DNA of 64,000 nucleotides from Rhizobium gallicum bv. gallicum R602sp (GTDB taxonomy: Bacteria; Pseudomonadota; Alphaproteobacteria; Rhizobiales; Rhizobiaceae). The notes beneath the pieces are model-generated. The model saw only the letters and a list, made by a program, of their open reading frames with translations. It was not told the DNA's origin and did not search any database. The stretch is taken from positions 620,001 to 684,000 of the forward strand of contig NZ_CP006880.1 in the NCBI RefSeq assembly GCF_000816845.1. Reading direction: 5' to 3'. Below are positions 45,774 to 55,025 of this stretch, one piece after another; position 1 is the stretch's first letter, and the number at the start of each line of letters is the position of its first letter. The position numbers were made by a program, and so were the translations under genes.

Positions 45774-47097
45774 AAAGCCTTGCCTCCCTAAACCGCCAGC
45801 CTGTAACGAACCCGCAATCATAGCGGGAGCTAGAAGCACGCTCCAGCCAAGTGCGATAACGTTGAATTTATGGATCTTGCTTCCGCAATTGCGAGGATGA
45901 TTTGCCGCAGAAATGCCACGCAGCTCGTGGAGCTCTTTTGATTGCGCGGTGCCCATGCCGCACCTTGCGGCTGCTCAGAGACAGCCCTTTGGAAGAGTTC
46001 GCCTTAAGATCCTGTTCCGCGTCGGTTCCTCCGTCAGGCTCCGCCGGCCAGTCAATCGAGTTCGCGACCCTTGCCGTAGTCTTCGTCGGAAACCTTCTCC
46101 ATCCAAGTGACCGAACTACCGTTTAAGGCTTCGGCCACGGCAAAATGCGTCATCGGCTCGCCTGCCGAGGCGCCGTGCCAGTGCTTGACCAGCGGCGGTA
46201 TCCAGACCACGTCGCCCGGTCCCACTTGCTCGATAGGCTTTCCTTCTGTCTGAATCCAGCCGCGGCCGGAGATGATGAAGAGCGTTTGATCAAGCGGGTG
46301 GGTATGCCATGCCGTGCGGGCTCCAGCCGGGAAAGATACGGTCGCCCCGCCTATACGGGCGGGCGCATCGCCCGATAGAAGCCAGAGGTCTCAACCTCGC
46401 CCGTGAAATATTGTTCGGGAGCCCTGGCCCGGCCCTGATTCACGCGGGTTATCTTAAGATCGGCCGAGGCGGCAGATGCTTTAGAGACGGCCTCCCGACT
46501 GTCGAACACCCGCTGGAGTATCTGCACTGCGGACATGGCTCGTGGCCAGCCCGCGTAGAAGGCAATCTGGGTTACAACCTCGGATGCTTCAGCGCGGGTC
46601 AAGCCGTTGTCCATCGCCCGGTTAGCATGGAAAGGAAGCTGCTCCGGTTGTCCAATGGCAATCAGCGCCGACATGGTTACCAGGCTGCGGTCGCGGGCCG
46701 AAAAGTCTGGCCGCTGCCAGAGGTCTCCGAAAAGCACGCGGTTTGTCAGATCGGCAAGCCCCGCGGAGTTCGGCGCGACGGAAGTATTGATCGTTGCTGC
46801 CCGTGCCGCCTCGGCGGCAGCCTCGAGCTCGATCCGGGCCGCCACACTGCTCTTGACCGGAGCGATGTTACGCTCGTCAAATACCGTTTTAGTCTCTGCC
46901 GCGGCGGAGATGGCGTTCGGCCAACCGGAATAAAAGGCGAGCTGGGTGATCAGTTCGCCAATCTCTCCGGCTTTGACGCCGTTGTCGAGGGCATGCCGGA
47001 CATGACCGCCGATCTGCCAGTTTTGCCGGTCGAGATGATCGCCGAGACCGGTGACGAGGCTCCGATCGCGAGGTGCAAGTTCTGCTCGTTCCCAAAC

Positions 47098-48598
47098 ATG
47101 GGGTAATCGCGGCGCGATCGCCCCAGGCCATTTTTATAAGATGATGGCTGGCGGGGGTGGTTGCCCCCGATAAGATGGTAAAACGGGCTCACGATTGGAA
47201 CCGGGCCCAAACATCGAACGGAGAGCAACCGTGGACCAATATATAGGCCTGGACGTTTCATTGAAAGATACTGCGATCTCGATACGACAGGACGGTAAGC
47301 GGATCTGGCGGGGAAAGTGCCCGTCGGATCCAAAGCTTCTGGCGCAGATGATCCGCAAGCATGCGCCGCACGCCAGGCGCGTTGTGTTCGAGACGGGGCC
47401 GTTGTCGACATGGTTCTATCACGCGCTGACGGCCGAGGGGGTTCCGGCGATCTGCATTGAAGCGCGGCACGCGCAAAAGGTATTGGACGAGACGCTCAAC
47501 AAGACAGATGCCAATGATGCGGATGGCTTGGCGCAACTGGCCGAAGCCGGCTTCTACAAGGCCGTCCGGGTAAAGGCGTTCGACAGCATGCTGACGCGCA
47601 CGCTTGTGGCGGCTCGCAATCAGCTCCTGAGAATCTCAACCCAGCTTAGCAACCAGATCCGCGGCCTGATGAAGACGTTCGGTCTCATCGTCCCCAAAGG
47701 GACAGGTCGGGTATTTGATGGCAATGTGAGGGAACTCCTAGATGGGAATGACGGCCTGGCAAGGATCATATTGCCTCTACTTGAGGCCTGGCGCGACATA
47801 CGCAAGCGCGGAGCCGATCTTGATCACCAGTTGCTCGCAGCGGCGCGGCAAAGCCAAGAGACGAAGCTTTTGATGACAATCCCGGGGATTGGTGCCGTCA
47901 CGGCCGTCTCGTATATCGCGGCCATTGAAGATCCAGAAAACTTCAAAACGTCGCGCTCGGTTGGCGCCTGGCTCGGGTTGACAACGCGGCGCTACCAGTC
48001 AGGCGAGGTGGATTATGACGGCCACATCTCGCGAAGAGGCGACAACCATTTGCGGGGACTGCTTTATGAAGCGGCGACCGTGATCCTCACGAGAACCGGT
48101 GCCAGGAACGAGAGCACTCTCAAAAACTGGGGGCTCAAGCTGCGTCAGCGGTTGGGCTTCAAGCGCGCAGCAGTGGCGGTCGCGCGAAAGCTCGCGGTCA
48201 TCATGCACAGCATGCTCAAAACAGGAGAAGTCTTCAACGGATTGGCTGGCGCAACAGCATAAGCGAGGTGCCAGCCTTCTCACCTCAGCGCGTCAAACCC
48301 GATTTGAAGCACTGAGTGTCCCTGCTGCGGACGTGGGTTGGATCATTCCGTTAGCGCGGCTGCAGCTCACTGAGACTGCGTCCCAAACATAGGAAGATCT
48401 TACCTGCGAAGACCCATCGTGCGGCGACCCTATATCGACCGCGGAGACAACCCTGCTCCCAGCACCGGACAGCTCTGAAGGAAACATGGCCGCTGAGGCC
48501 TGACCCAAACCACTCAACTCCCGCCGCGTGGCCTGTCTCGCAACACGGCGCAGATGCCGAATGCCCAGACCACCTTGACGAACGGAACGCGATTAGAC
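47098..48598 (+). mobile_element. IS110-family element, 1501 bases, inserted in the cupin gene
   Basis: Boundaries were set by rejoining the interrupted gene. Both edges are flanked by AAC (47095-47097 and 48599-48601), either a three-base target repeat or part of the junction. TAATCGCG near the left edge (47104-47111) and CGCGATTA near the right edge (48588-48595) form a short subterminal inverted repeat. The non-coding part after the transposase (about 330 bases) belongs to the element. It differs from the element at 30.7 kb, having a different transposase and repeats. Confidence 0.8.
47231..48262 (+). CDS. IS110-family transposase (IS116/IS110/IS902 type)
   Basis: A 343-residue transposase starting at GTG 47231 (after GGAGAGCAACC). 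The DEDD domain shows YIGLDVSLKDTAISI, VVFETGPLSTWFYHAL and KTDANDADGLAQLAEAGFY. The C-terminal domain has TIPGIGAVTAVSYIAAIEDP and GAWLGLTTRRYQSGEVD. It appears intact. Confidence 0.93.
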   Translation: MDQYIGLDVSLKDTAISIRQDGKRIWRGKCPSDPKLLAQMIRKHAPHARRVVFETGPLSTWFYHALTAEGVPAICIEARHAQKVLDETLNKTDANDADGLAQLAEAGFYKAVRVKAFDSMLTRTLVAARNQLLRISTQLSNQIRGLMKTFGLIVPKGTGRVFDGNVRELLDGNDGLARIILPLLEAWRDIRKRGADLDHQLLAAARQSQETKLLMTIPGIGAVTAVSYIAAIEDPENFKTSRSVGAWLGLTTRRYQSGEVDYDGHISRRGDNHLRGLLYEAATVILTRTGARNESTLKNWGLKLRQRLGFKRAAVAVARKLAVIMHSMLKTGEVFNGLAGATA

Positions 48599-48869
48599 AA
48601 CCTCGCCGAAGAGAACATCGTCTGTGAAGTGGGCAAGGCCGGGGGCGATGTCGTAGACGGCGGCTGGAGCGACCCGGCGACGTTCCTGAGCCTCGACGCC
48701 TGCCGCGGCGAGAGCGGAAATGCCGATGCCTGCGGCAATCTTCTTCATCTGGCTTTCCTCTTCCATGGTCTGCTCCCGTGAACGCTAGCTCGCCAGTAGC
48801 GCGCCGCGTCTCGTGCGTGAGGCGGGGTGACAAATACGATTCGATGACCGGACTGCGTAGTCGACGTCC

Positions 48870-49112
48870 AGTTTGACCCCTGAGCAGCGTCTTGATTGCG
48901 GCGCTCGTGCATGGCGCGATAGCCTTCGACGACATCGGCAAGCGGTAGTTCGAGGTCGAAAACCTGTCGGCAGGAAGCGGCGGACTGGGCCGGAGCGCCG
49001 AGCAGCTTTGCGCGAAAAACAGCCCTGTCCGTCGAGCTGCACACCGTGCAGGGCACCGACGAAGCCGACTTTTCCACCCGCGCGGGCATAGCTCCGCGTC
49101 AACCGGTCCAAG
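48870..49112 (-). pseudogene. Fragment of a zinc-type alcohol dehydrogenase
   Basis: Read on the minus strand, frames give YARAGGKVGFVGALHGVQLD, then AVFRAKLLGAPAQSAASC with FDLELPLADVVEGYRAMHERR, then AIKTLLRGQ, the tail order of medium-chain zinc dehydrogenases. At least two frameshifts separate them, and the zinc and NAD(P) domains are missing. It follows the aldo/keto-reductase fragment and precedes the CMD-cupin gene, so these three were probably one operon. Confidence 0.6.
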
Positions 49113-49114
49113 CG

Positions 49115-49260
49115 TCAGCGCCCAGTAGCGGCCATCAACTGTTCCGGATAGCGTTCCCCCTCGATTTCGATCGTCGCGGCGGCATCCTCGATCTCGGCAA
49201 GGTCCGCGGCCGTCAGAGTATTTCGCCACCTCTCGGGCCAGTGCTCCTTCGGCAGCGCTA
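49115..49260 (-). pseudogene. C-terminal fragment of an aldo/keto reductase
   Basis: The minus strand encodes LPKEHWPERWRNTLTAADLA and EIEDAAATIEIEGERYPEQL, then MAATGR and a stop. This is the typical C-terminal end of plant-type aldo/keto reductases. Nothing upstream resembles the barrel, so only about 45 residues remain. Confidence 0.6.
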
Positions 49261-49322
49261 TTTGGTATCGAAGCCCGGTCGATCTCGGATGTGACGGAGC
49301 TGACTGAGATGGAGGAATGTCA

Positions 49323-49748
49323 ATGAAACCACGTATTTCTGTCTTGACGCTGGGTGTTGCCCACCTTGAGCGCTCGCTTGCCTTTTATCGTGACGGCCTG
49401 AAACTACCCACTCAAGGGATCGTCGGCCGTGAGTTCGCGCATGGCGCCGTCGCGTTCTTTGACCTTTCCAGCGGGGTTAAACTTGCGATTTGGGCTCAGG
49501 ATGATCTGGCCCACGACAGCGGTCTGACGAAAGCGCCCGCGCGCAGCGCCTCATTCTCGATCGGCCACAACGTCTCACATCGACGTGAGGTTGACGAGGT
49601 CATGGAACAAGCCCGGCTTGCGGGAGCAGATATTGTAAAGCCCGCTGAGGAGACTTTTTACGGTGGATACGCTGGATACTTTACTGATCCTGACGGCCAC
49701 CTTTGGGAAGTGGTGTGGAATCCGGCCAATCTGCCACCGCAGGATTGA
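49323..49748 (+). CDS. VOC-family (glyoxalase/dioxygenase-like) protein
   Basis: A 141-residue vicinal-oxygen-chelate protein, with RISVLTLGVAHLERSLAFYR at the start and YAGYFTDPDGHLWEVVWNP at the end. The metal-site residues His and Glu are in the expected places, though the substrate cannot be told. The ATG at 49323 follows GGAGGA by six bases; an ATG at 49317 overlaps that site. It may detoxify a reactive carbonyl or bind an antibiotic. Confidence 0.85.
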   Translation: MKPRISVLTLGVAHLERSLAFYRDGLKLPTQGIVGREFAHGAVAFFDLSSGVKLAIWAQDDLAHDSGLTKAPARSASFSIGHNVSHRREVDEVMEQARLAGADIVKPAEETFYGGYAGYFTDPDGHLWEVVWNPANLPPQD

Positions 49749-49916
49749 ATTGACTTGATTCCGCTACAACGAACGGAACGGATGCCCGCATCCTGGCCAA
49801 GTGGATGCATCTGCTCCTCACTCTTGCAAATTAGTGCGGCCGGAGGCTTGGAGCCCTTCGGTCCCATAATGTTTCGTCGGTTTAGACGACTCGCAGTGCC
49901 CCGGTGCCTGTTCGAA

Positions 49917-49940
49917 AAGCCCCGCCGAAAGCGGGGCTTC
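49917..49940 (-). terminator. Terminator after the HU gene
   Basis: On the minus strand AAGCCCCGC / GCGGGGCTT arms enclose a five-base loop and are followed by TTTT. It lies about 15 bases after the HU stop. Confidence 0.8.
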
Positions 49941-49954
49941 CATGATCCGAACGA

Positions 49955-50233
49955 TCACTTGTTAAGAGCATCCTTCACTGCCTTGGCCGGCGTGAAGGCG
50001 AGCTTCTTTGCGGCAGCGATCTTGACGGTGGCTCCGGTTGAGGGATTGCGGCCTTCGCGCTCCGGCGTCTCCTTTATCTTGAACTTGCCGAAGCCCGGGA
50101 TCGAGGTCTCGGCGCCAGATGTGGCGGCCGACGTAATCGAGGCGAAGACCGCCTCTACAACGGCCTTGCTCTGGGCTTTGGTAAGGCCATGTTCACCGGC
50201 GATCTTGTCTGCGATTTCGTTTGTCGTCGTCAT
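49955..50233 (-). CDS. HU-family DNA-binding protein
   Basis: A 92-residue histone-like protein that bends and compacts DNA. EIADKIAGEHGLTKAQSKAV and IPGFGKFKIKETPEREGRNP contain the helices and the minor-groove arm with its conserved GRNP(S)TG turn. The ATG at 50233 follows AAAAAGGAACC; a longer frame to 50269 is not needed. It is an accessory copy, most likely one of several in the genome. Confidence 0.93.
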   Translation of the reverse strand: MTTTNEIADKIAGEHGLTKAQSKAVVEAVFASITSAATSGAETSIPGFGKFKIKETPEREGRNPSTGATVKIAAAKKLAFTPAKAVKDALNK

Positions 50234-50269
50234 GTAAGTTGGTTCCTTTTTGAATGTTTCCCTATGCAT

Positions 50270-51008
50270 CTTGACATATTAATTTCGCCAAAGGGTAGAG
50301 AGTGAACGAGTTCAACGGCGTCAATCCACTGATTTGATGCATACTTCCGTTCGACGGTCATGATACAAGAGGCTGAATTGCAAGATCCTGCTTGTCGAGC
50401 TCTGGAAGCCGTTGAAGCTTACGGGACCGGAAACGAGACGGTGCGTGCACGAGCTGTTCTCGGATCCAGACGAAGAGTATCGTTCGCTATCCGGATCTCT
50501 TGACCGATGGCGAAAGCACGAAGTGTGACCGTCGCCTCTGGTGTCCGCGCGGCCCGACCTGAGGACCGCAAAACATTAAAAAGATTTGGCTCAGACGTTT
50601 TCTTGCCCTCATTTCGACGGTCGTTCGCCTGCTCTTCGAGGCCGGTCGGTGGTGCGTATGGCTGGATAGTGGGTTCGCCGCGTCGCGTTAACGGCCCTGG
50701 ATCAATCCTCAAAATCTGTACGAAATGGGGCTCTAAGGAGGAACTTAAGGATATCGGCTATCGGCATAGGTTCGATAATGTGCCAAACGGATACTTCACG
50801 ATGGCGCGCCAAACGCTGTGTGACAAAGGATGCATGGCCGGCATAATCTTCAACTCGTATGTCGGAATGCCATTCATGAATCAGATCGATAAGTGTATGC
50901 AGCAGGGAGGCCTAATCATCGATCGTTTCTGCTCTATCTAGCCTGCTGGCGCCTTTGCCGGATCGGCTGGACGCGCCCCCATGCAATCAGCGTGAAGTGG
51001 AGCTGCAC
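50270..51008. other. Gap between HU and the Pao operon
   Basis: No gene is supported in this 740-base stretch. A plus-strand frame of 144 residues (50507-50941) has an odd composition and no ribosome-binding site. AT-rich DNA at 50275-50300 probably carries the HU promoter. Confidence 0.4.
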
Positions 51009-51647
51009 ATGCATAACCCCATTCAACTCGAAATCTCTCGTCGGGATTTGCTTATCTCGTCTGCCGCGACTGTCGCGGCCACCGGCGTCGCAGCCGGGGG
51101 AGCGGCGGCACAATCTGCGGGAAACACGATGAACTACACGACGAAGATGTCCTTCACCGTCAACGGCGAGAGGCGTAATCTCGACGTCGACAATAGGACA
51201 ACGCTGCTCGACGCGCTGCGCGAACACCTCCATCTTACGGGCACGAAGAAGGGATGTGACCACGGCCAGTGCGGCGCGTGCACCGTCATGGTCGATGGCC
51301 GTCGCGTCATCTCGTGTTTGACGCTTGCCGTCATGCACGAAGGCGACCAGATTACGACGATCGAAGGTCTCGGAAAGCCAGGCGATCTCCACCCGATGCA
51401 GGCGGCCTTCGTCAAGCACGACGGATTTCAGTGCGGCTACTGCACGCCTGGGCAGATCTGTTCCTCCGTGGCGGTGCTGGAGGAGATCAAGGCAAACGTC
51501 CCAAGCCACGTCACTGGCGACCTAACCGCTAAGGTGGCTGTCACCCCGGCCGAAATCCGCGAGCGCATGAGCGGTAACATCTGTCGTTGCGGCGCCTATT
51601 CCAACATTGTCGACGCCATCGTCGAAGTCGCGGGGACAAAAGCATGA
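51009..51647 (+). CDS. paoA: Aldehyde oxidoreductase, 2Fe-2S subunit
   Basis: The 212-residue iron-sulphur subunit of a periplasmic PaoABC-type molybdoenzyme that oxidises aldehydes to acids. A twin-arginine signal ([17 protein letters not shown]) fills residues 9-25. The plant-type cluster is in [11 protein letters not shown] and the second in QCGYCTPGQ with [10 protein letters not shown]. The ATG at 51009 follows GTGGAGCTGCAC; upstream residues are not protein-like. The next gene overlaps its stop by four bases. Confidence 0.93.
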   Translation: MHNPIQLEISRRDLLISSAATVAATGVAAGGAAAQSAGNTMNYTTKMSFTVNGERRNLDVDNRTTLLDALREHLHLTGTKKGCDHGQCGACTVMVDGRRVISCLTLAVMHEGDQITTIEGLGKPGDLHPMQAAFVKHDGFQCGYCTPGQICSSVAVLEEIKANVPSHVTGDLTAKVAVTPAEIRERMSGNICRCGAYSNIVDAIVEVAGTKA

Positions 51648-52594
51648 GAGCCTTCATCTACCAACGGGCCTTGTCCGTCGAGGCCGCGGCCCAGGCGGCC
51701 GCCTCCAATCCGGAAGCGAAATTCATCGCCGGGGGCACCAACCTTCTCGACCTCATGAAGCTGGAGATTGAGACGCCGACGCATCTGATCGACGTGAACG
51801 GCCTCGGATTGGACAAGATCGAACCCACTTCGGAGGGCGGACTGCGTATTGGAGCCCTGGTTCGCAATACGGACCTCGCGGCACATGAAACCGTTCGTCG
51901 AGATTACGCGCTGCTCTCCCGAGCGCTCGTCGCGGGCGCTTCCGGTCAACTCCGCAACAAGGCGACGACGGCGGGGAACCTCTTGCAGCGCACGCGCTGT
52001 CCGTACTTCTACGACCCGAACCAGCCGTGCAACAAGCGCCAGCCAGGCAGCGGCTGTTCGGCCATCGGCGGCTTCACCCGCCAGCACGCCGTCGTCGGCA
52101 CGAGCGACGCCTGCATCGCCACGCATCCGAGCGACATGGCGATCGCCATGCGAGCGCTGGATGCTGTGGTCGAAACGGTAAAGGCCGACGGCAGCCAGCG
52201 TTCCATCCCCATCGCCGACTTGCACCGCCTGCCGGGCAACACCCCGCATATCGAGACGGTTCTCGAACGCGGCGAGTTCATCACAGGGGTCATTCTCCCA
52301 CCGCCGATCGGGGGGCGTCACATCTACAGGAAGGTCCGCGATCGCGCCTCCTACGCCTTCGCACTCGTTTCCGTGGGCGCGGTTATTCAATCCGATGGGA
52401 CCGGTCGCGTCGCCGTCGGTGGCGTTGCCCACAAACCTTGGCGGGTCGAGGCGGCCGAAACCGAGCTGCCGAAAGGGGCCCGCGCCGCCGCTGGTGTCCT
52501 TCTCGCGGACGCCCGTCCTACCGAACAGAACCGTTTCAAAGTCAACCTGGTCGAGCGCACGCTCGCAGCGGTGATCTCGGAAGCTAGGGGATAG
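51644..52594 (+). CDS. paoB: Aldehyde oxidoreductase, FAD subunit
   Basis: The 316-residue flavin subunit, which accepts electrons from the molybdenum subunit through the 2Fe-2S centres. [19 protein letters not shown] is the FAD-binding motif of this family. Cysteines in [16 protein letters not shown] and GSGCSAIGG match the extra 4Fe-4S cluster loop found in PaoB (YagS) and not in xanthine dehydrogenases. It overlaps paoA by ATGA. Confidence 0.93.
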   Translation: MRAFIYQRALSVEAAAQAAASNPEAKFIAGGTNLLDLMKLEIETPTHLIDVNGLGLDKIEPTSEGGLRIGALVRNTDLAAHETVRRDYALLSRALVAGASGQLRNKATTAGNLLQRTRCPYFYDPNQPCNKRQPGSGCSAIGGFTRQHAVVGTSDACIATHPSDMAIAMRALDAVVETVKADGSQRSIPIADLHRLPGNTPHIETVLERGEFITGVILPPPIGGRHIYRKVRDRASYAFALVSVGAVIQSDGTGRVAVGGVAHKPWRVEAAETELPKGARAAAGVLLADARPTEQNRFKVNLVERTLAAVISEARG

Positions 52595-52596
52595 CC

Positions 52597-54795
52597 ATGC
52601 AGTTCGATACGCCAGCAACTACGAACCCGATCGATCAGCTCAAGGTCGTCGGCCAGCCGATCCACCGCATTGACGGCCAGCTCAAGACGACGGGCTTGGC
52701 GATGTACGCCTACGAATGGCACGATGCTAAGGTGCCGTACGCCTACGGCTACCCCGTGGGCGCGGCTATCGCCAAGGGTCGCATCAAATCCATGGACGTC
52801 TCTGCCGCGAAGAAGGCGCCAGGCGTCATCGCGGTTGTGACCGCCCCTGAGGTCGGCGAACGGAAGAAGGGCAAGTTTAACACCGCCAAGCTCTTCGGCG
52901 GTGATGAAATCCAGCATTACCACCAGGCGATCGCCGTCGTCGTGGCCGAAACCTTCGAACAAGCCCGCGCAGCCGCAGCACTGGTAAAGGTCGACTATGC
53001 CGAAGAGAAGGGCGCCTTCGACCTCAAAGAGGCGATGGCTTCGGCGGTGAAGCCGGACGAGTCCCAGCAGCCGGATTCAGCCGCCGGCGACTTCGATGCG
53101 GCTTTCAGGACGGCTCCGATCACTTTCGACGAAACCTACACGACGCCGGACCAGTCCCACGCGATGATGGAGCCGCATGCCTCGATTGCGGCCTGGGATG
53201 GTGACGAGCTAACGGTCTGGACGTCGAGCCAGATGATAGACTGGTGGCGGTCAGACCTGGCGACCACCCTCGACGTGGAAAAGGATAAAATTCATCTGAT
53301 GTCGCCATTCATCGGCGGCGGGTTTGGAGGCAAGTTGTTTCTTCGTGCCGATGCCGTCCTTGCCGCCTTTGGAGCAAAGGCTGCGAAGCGACCTGTCAAA
53401 GTGGCGCTGCCGCGTCCATTCATGATGAACAACACGACCCACCGTCCGGCGACCATCCAACGCATACGCATCGGAGCCGAACGCGACGGCAAGATCACCG
53501 CGATCGCCCATGAAAGCTGGTCGGGCGATCTAAAAGGCGGACAGCTCGAGACGGCCGTCAATCAGACCAGGTTGCTCTACGCGGGCGCGAACCGCATGAC
53601 GGCGATGCGGCTGGCGACGCTCGACCTTCCCGAGGGCAACGCGATGCGTGCTCCGGGCGAAGCCCCTGGCTTGATGGCGCTGGAGATCGCCATCGACGAG
53701 ATGGCCGAGAAGCTCGGTCTCGATCCCGTGCAATTTAGGATTATCAATGACACCCAGGTCGATCCCGAGCAGCCCGAGCGGCCATTCTCGCACCGTGATC
53801 TGGTCGGATGTCTGAAGCTCGGCTCCGAGCGCTTCGGATGGAGCGCGCGGGCAAGACCGGGGTCGAAGCGTGAGGGCGACTGGCTGATCGGCCTTGGCGT
53901 CGCAGCCGCCTTCCGCAACAACCTGCTGCTTCCTTCTGGAGCACGCGTCCGCCTCGCCCGGGAAGGGGTCGTTACCGTCGAAACCGACATGACCGATATC
54001 GGAACGGGCAGTTACACCATCATCGCGCAGACTGCGGCCGAGATGATGGGCGTCACCGTCGACAGGGTCGCGGTCCGGCTTGGCGACTCCCGCTTTCCGG
54101 TTTCCGCCGGTTCCGGCGGGCAGTTCGGCGGCAACTGTTCGACGGCGGGTGTCTACGCAGCCTGCGTGAAGCTGAGGGAAGCCATAGCGCAGAAACTTGG
54201 TTTCAATTCCGACGATGTCGTCTTCGAAAACGGCGAGGTCCGCTCCGGCAACCGGTCGGTGTCACTCGCAGAGGCAGCGGGCGCCGAGGGACTGGTTGGT
54301 GAAGATACGATCCAATGGGGTAAGCTTTCCGAAACGCACCAACAATCGACCTTCGGCGCTCACTTCGTCGAGGTCGGCGTGGACGTCGCCACGGGGGAAA
54401 CGCGCATCAGACGGATGCTGGCAGTGTGCGCGGCGGGACGCATTCTCAATCCGATTACCGCACGCAGCCAAGTGATCGGCGCGATGACCATGGGGGCGGG
54501 TGGTGCTCTTTCGGAGGAGCTCGCAGTGGACGCACGCCGCGGCTTCTTCGTCAATCACGACCTTGCCGGCTATGAGGTACCAGTGCATGCCGACATCCCT
54601 CATCAGGACGTGATTTTCATGGACGAGACGGATCCGATGTCGTCACCGATGAAGGCTAAGGGGGTCGGCGAGCTCGGCCTGTGCGGTGTCTCCGCCGCGA
54701 TCGCCAACGCCATCTATAACGCGACCGGTGTCAGGGTCCGGCACTATCCGATCACGATTGACAAACTGATCGGCGGCCTTCCAGACATCGCTTAG
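52597..54795 (+). CDS. paoC: Aldehyde oxidoreductase, molybdenum-cofactor subunit
   Basis: The 732-residue catalytic subunit that holds the molybdenum cofactor. IDGQLKTTGLAMYAYEW begins the family domain; PFIGGGFGGKLFLRAD and MRAPGEAPGLMALEIAIDEM contact the cofactor; the catalytic glutamate lies in KGVGELGLCG, about residue 692, the position of the active-site Glu in E. coli PaoC. It starts two bases after paoB. The complex probably detoxifies aromatic or aliphatic aldehydes in the periplasm. Confidence 0.93.
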   Translation: MQFDTPATTNPIDQLKVVGQPIHRIDGQLKTTGLAMYAYEWHDAKVPYAYGYPVGAAIAKGRIKSMDVSAAKKAPGVIAVVTAPEVGERKKGKFNTAKLFGGDEIQHYHQAIAVVVAETFEQARAAAALVKVDYAEEKGAFDLKEAMASAVKPDESQQPDSAAGDFDAAFRTAPITFDETYTTPDQSHAMMEPHASIAAWDGDELTVWTSSQMIDWWRSDLATTLDVEKDKIHLMSPFIGGGFGGKLFLRADAVLAAFGAKAAKRPVKVALPRPFMMNNTTHRPATIQRIRIGAERDGKITAIAHESWSGDLKGGQLETAVNQTRLLYAGANRMTAMRLATLDLPEGNAMRAPGEAPGLMALEIAIDEMAEKLGLDPVQFRIINDTQVDPEQPERPFSHRDLVGCLKLGSERFGWSARARPGSKREGDWLIGLGVAAAFRNNLLLPSGARVRLAREGVVTVETDMTDIGTGSYTIIAQTAAEMMGVTVDRVAVRLGDSRFPVSAGSGGQFGGNCSTAGVYAACVKLREAIAQKLGFNSDDVVFENGEVRSGNRSVSLAEAAGAEGLVGEDTIQWGKLSETHQQSTFGAHFVEVGVDVATGETRIRRMLAVCAAGRILNPITARSQVIGAMTMGAGGALSEELAVDARRGFFVNHDLAGYEVPVHADIPHQDVIFMDETDPMSSPMKAKGVGELGLCGVSAAIANAIYNATGVRVRHYPITIDKLIGGLPDIA

Positions 54796-54802
54796 CGCTT
54801 CG

Positions 54803-54830
54803 GGCGGTGGTTGCGATCGCAACCGCCGCC
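54803..54830 (+). terminator. Strong hairpin after paoC
   Basis: A 12-base stem with one G-U pair (GGCGGTGGTTGC / GCAACCGCCGCC) and loop GATC begins eight bases past the paoC stop. There is no T-run. The rest of the gap to 55025 shows no gene. Confidence 0.6.
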
Positions 54831-55025
54831 AGGCAGCACGGAACCGCGTTGCACGAGGTCTTGAGCCCCGTATCCCAACCGACGCTCACCAGGGCACTCT
54901 TCACAGACGACCTTGCCGAGATCCTCGGCATCGCCGCGGTTACGGGAGCCTTTGGCGCGACCCGAATTCAGCCGCTGCCTAGAGGCTCTTTGAGTCAGAG
55001 GAGTGACCATCGGTTGAACATGAGC

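Larger units (their letters stand above)
46052..48748 (-). pseudogene. CMD-CMD-cupin gene split by an IS element and frameshifted
   Basis: The pieces join to one exported enzyme of the carboxymuconolactone-decarboxylase (alkylhydroperoxidase D-like) fold. The start (48748 to 48599) has a signal peptide MKKIAAGIGISALAAAGVEA and ends HFTDDVLFGEV. After the IS (47098-48598) the frame resumes with WERAELAPRDRSLVT, giving the first CMD domain. The second repeats the motif as LWQRPDFSARDRSLVT. A frameshift near 46360, after ETSGFYRA, precedes a cupin domain ([19 protein letters not shown], then [17 protein letters not shown]) that ends at the stop 46054-46052. The encoded protein was about 390 residues before damage. 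Two independent lesions mean it is not functional. Confidence 0.85.

Noticed and set aside
50507..50941. 144-residue plus-strand frame
   Set aside because: No ribosome-binding site, odd composition and no recognisable family.
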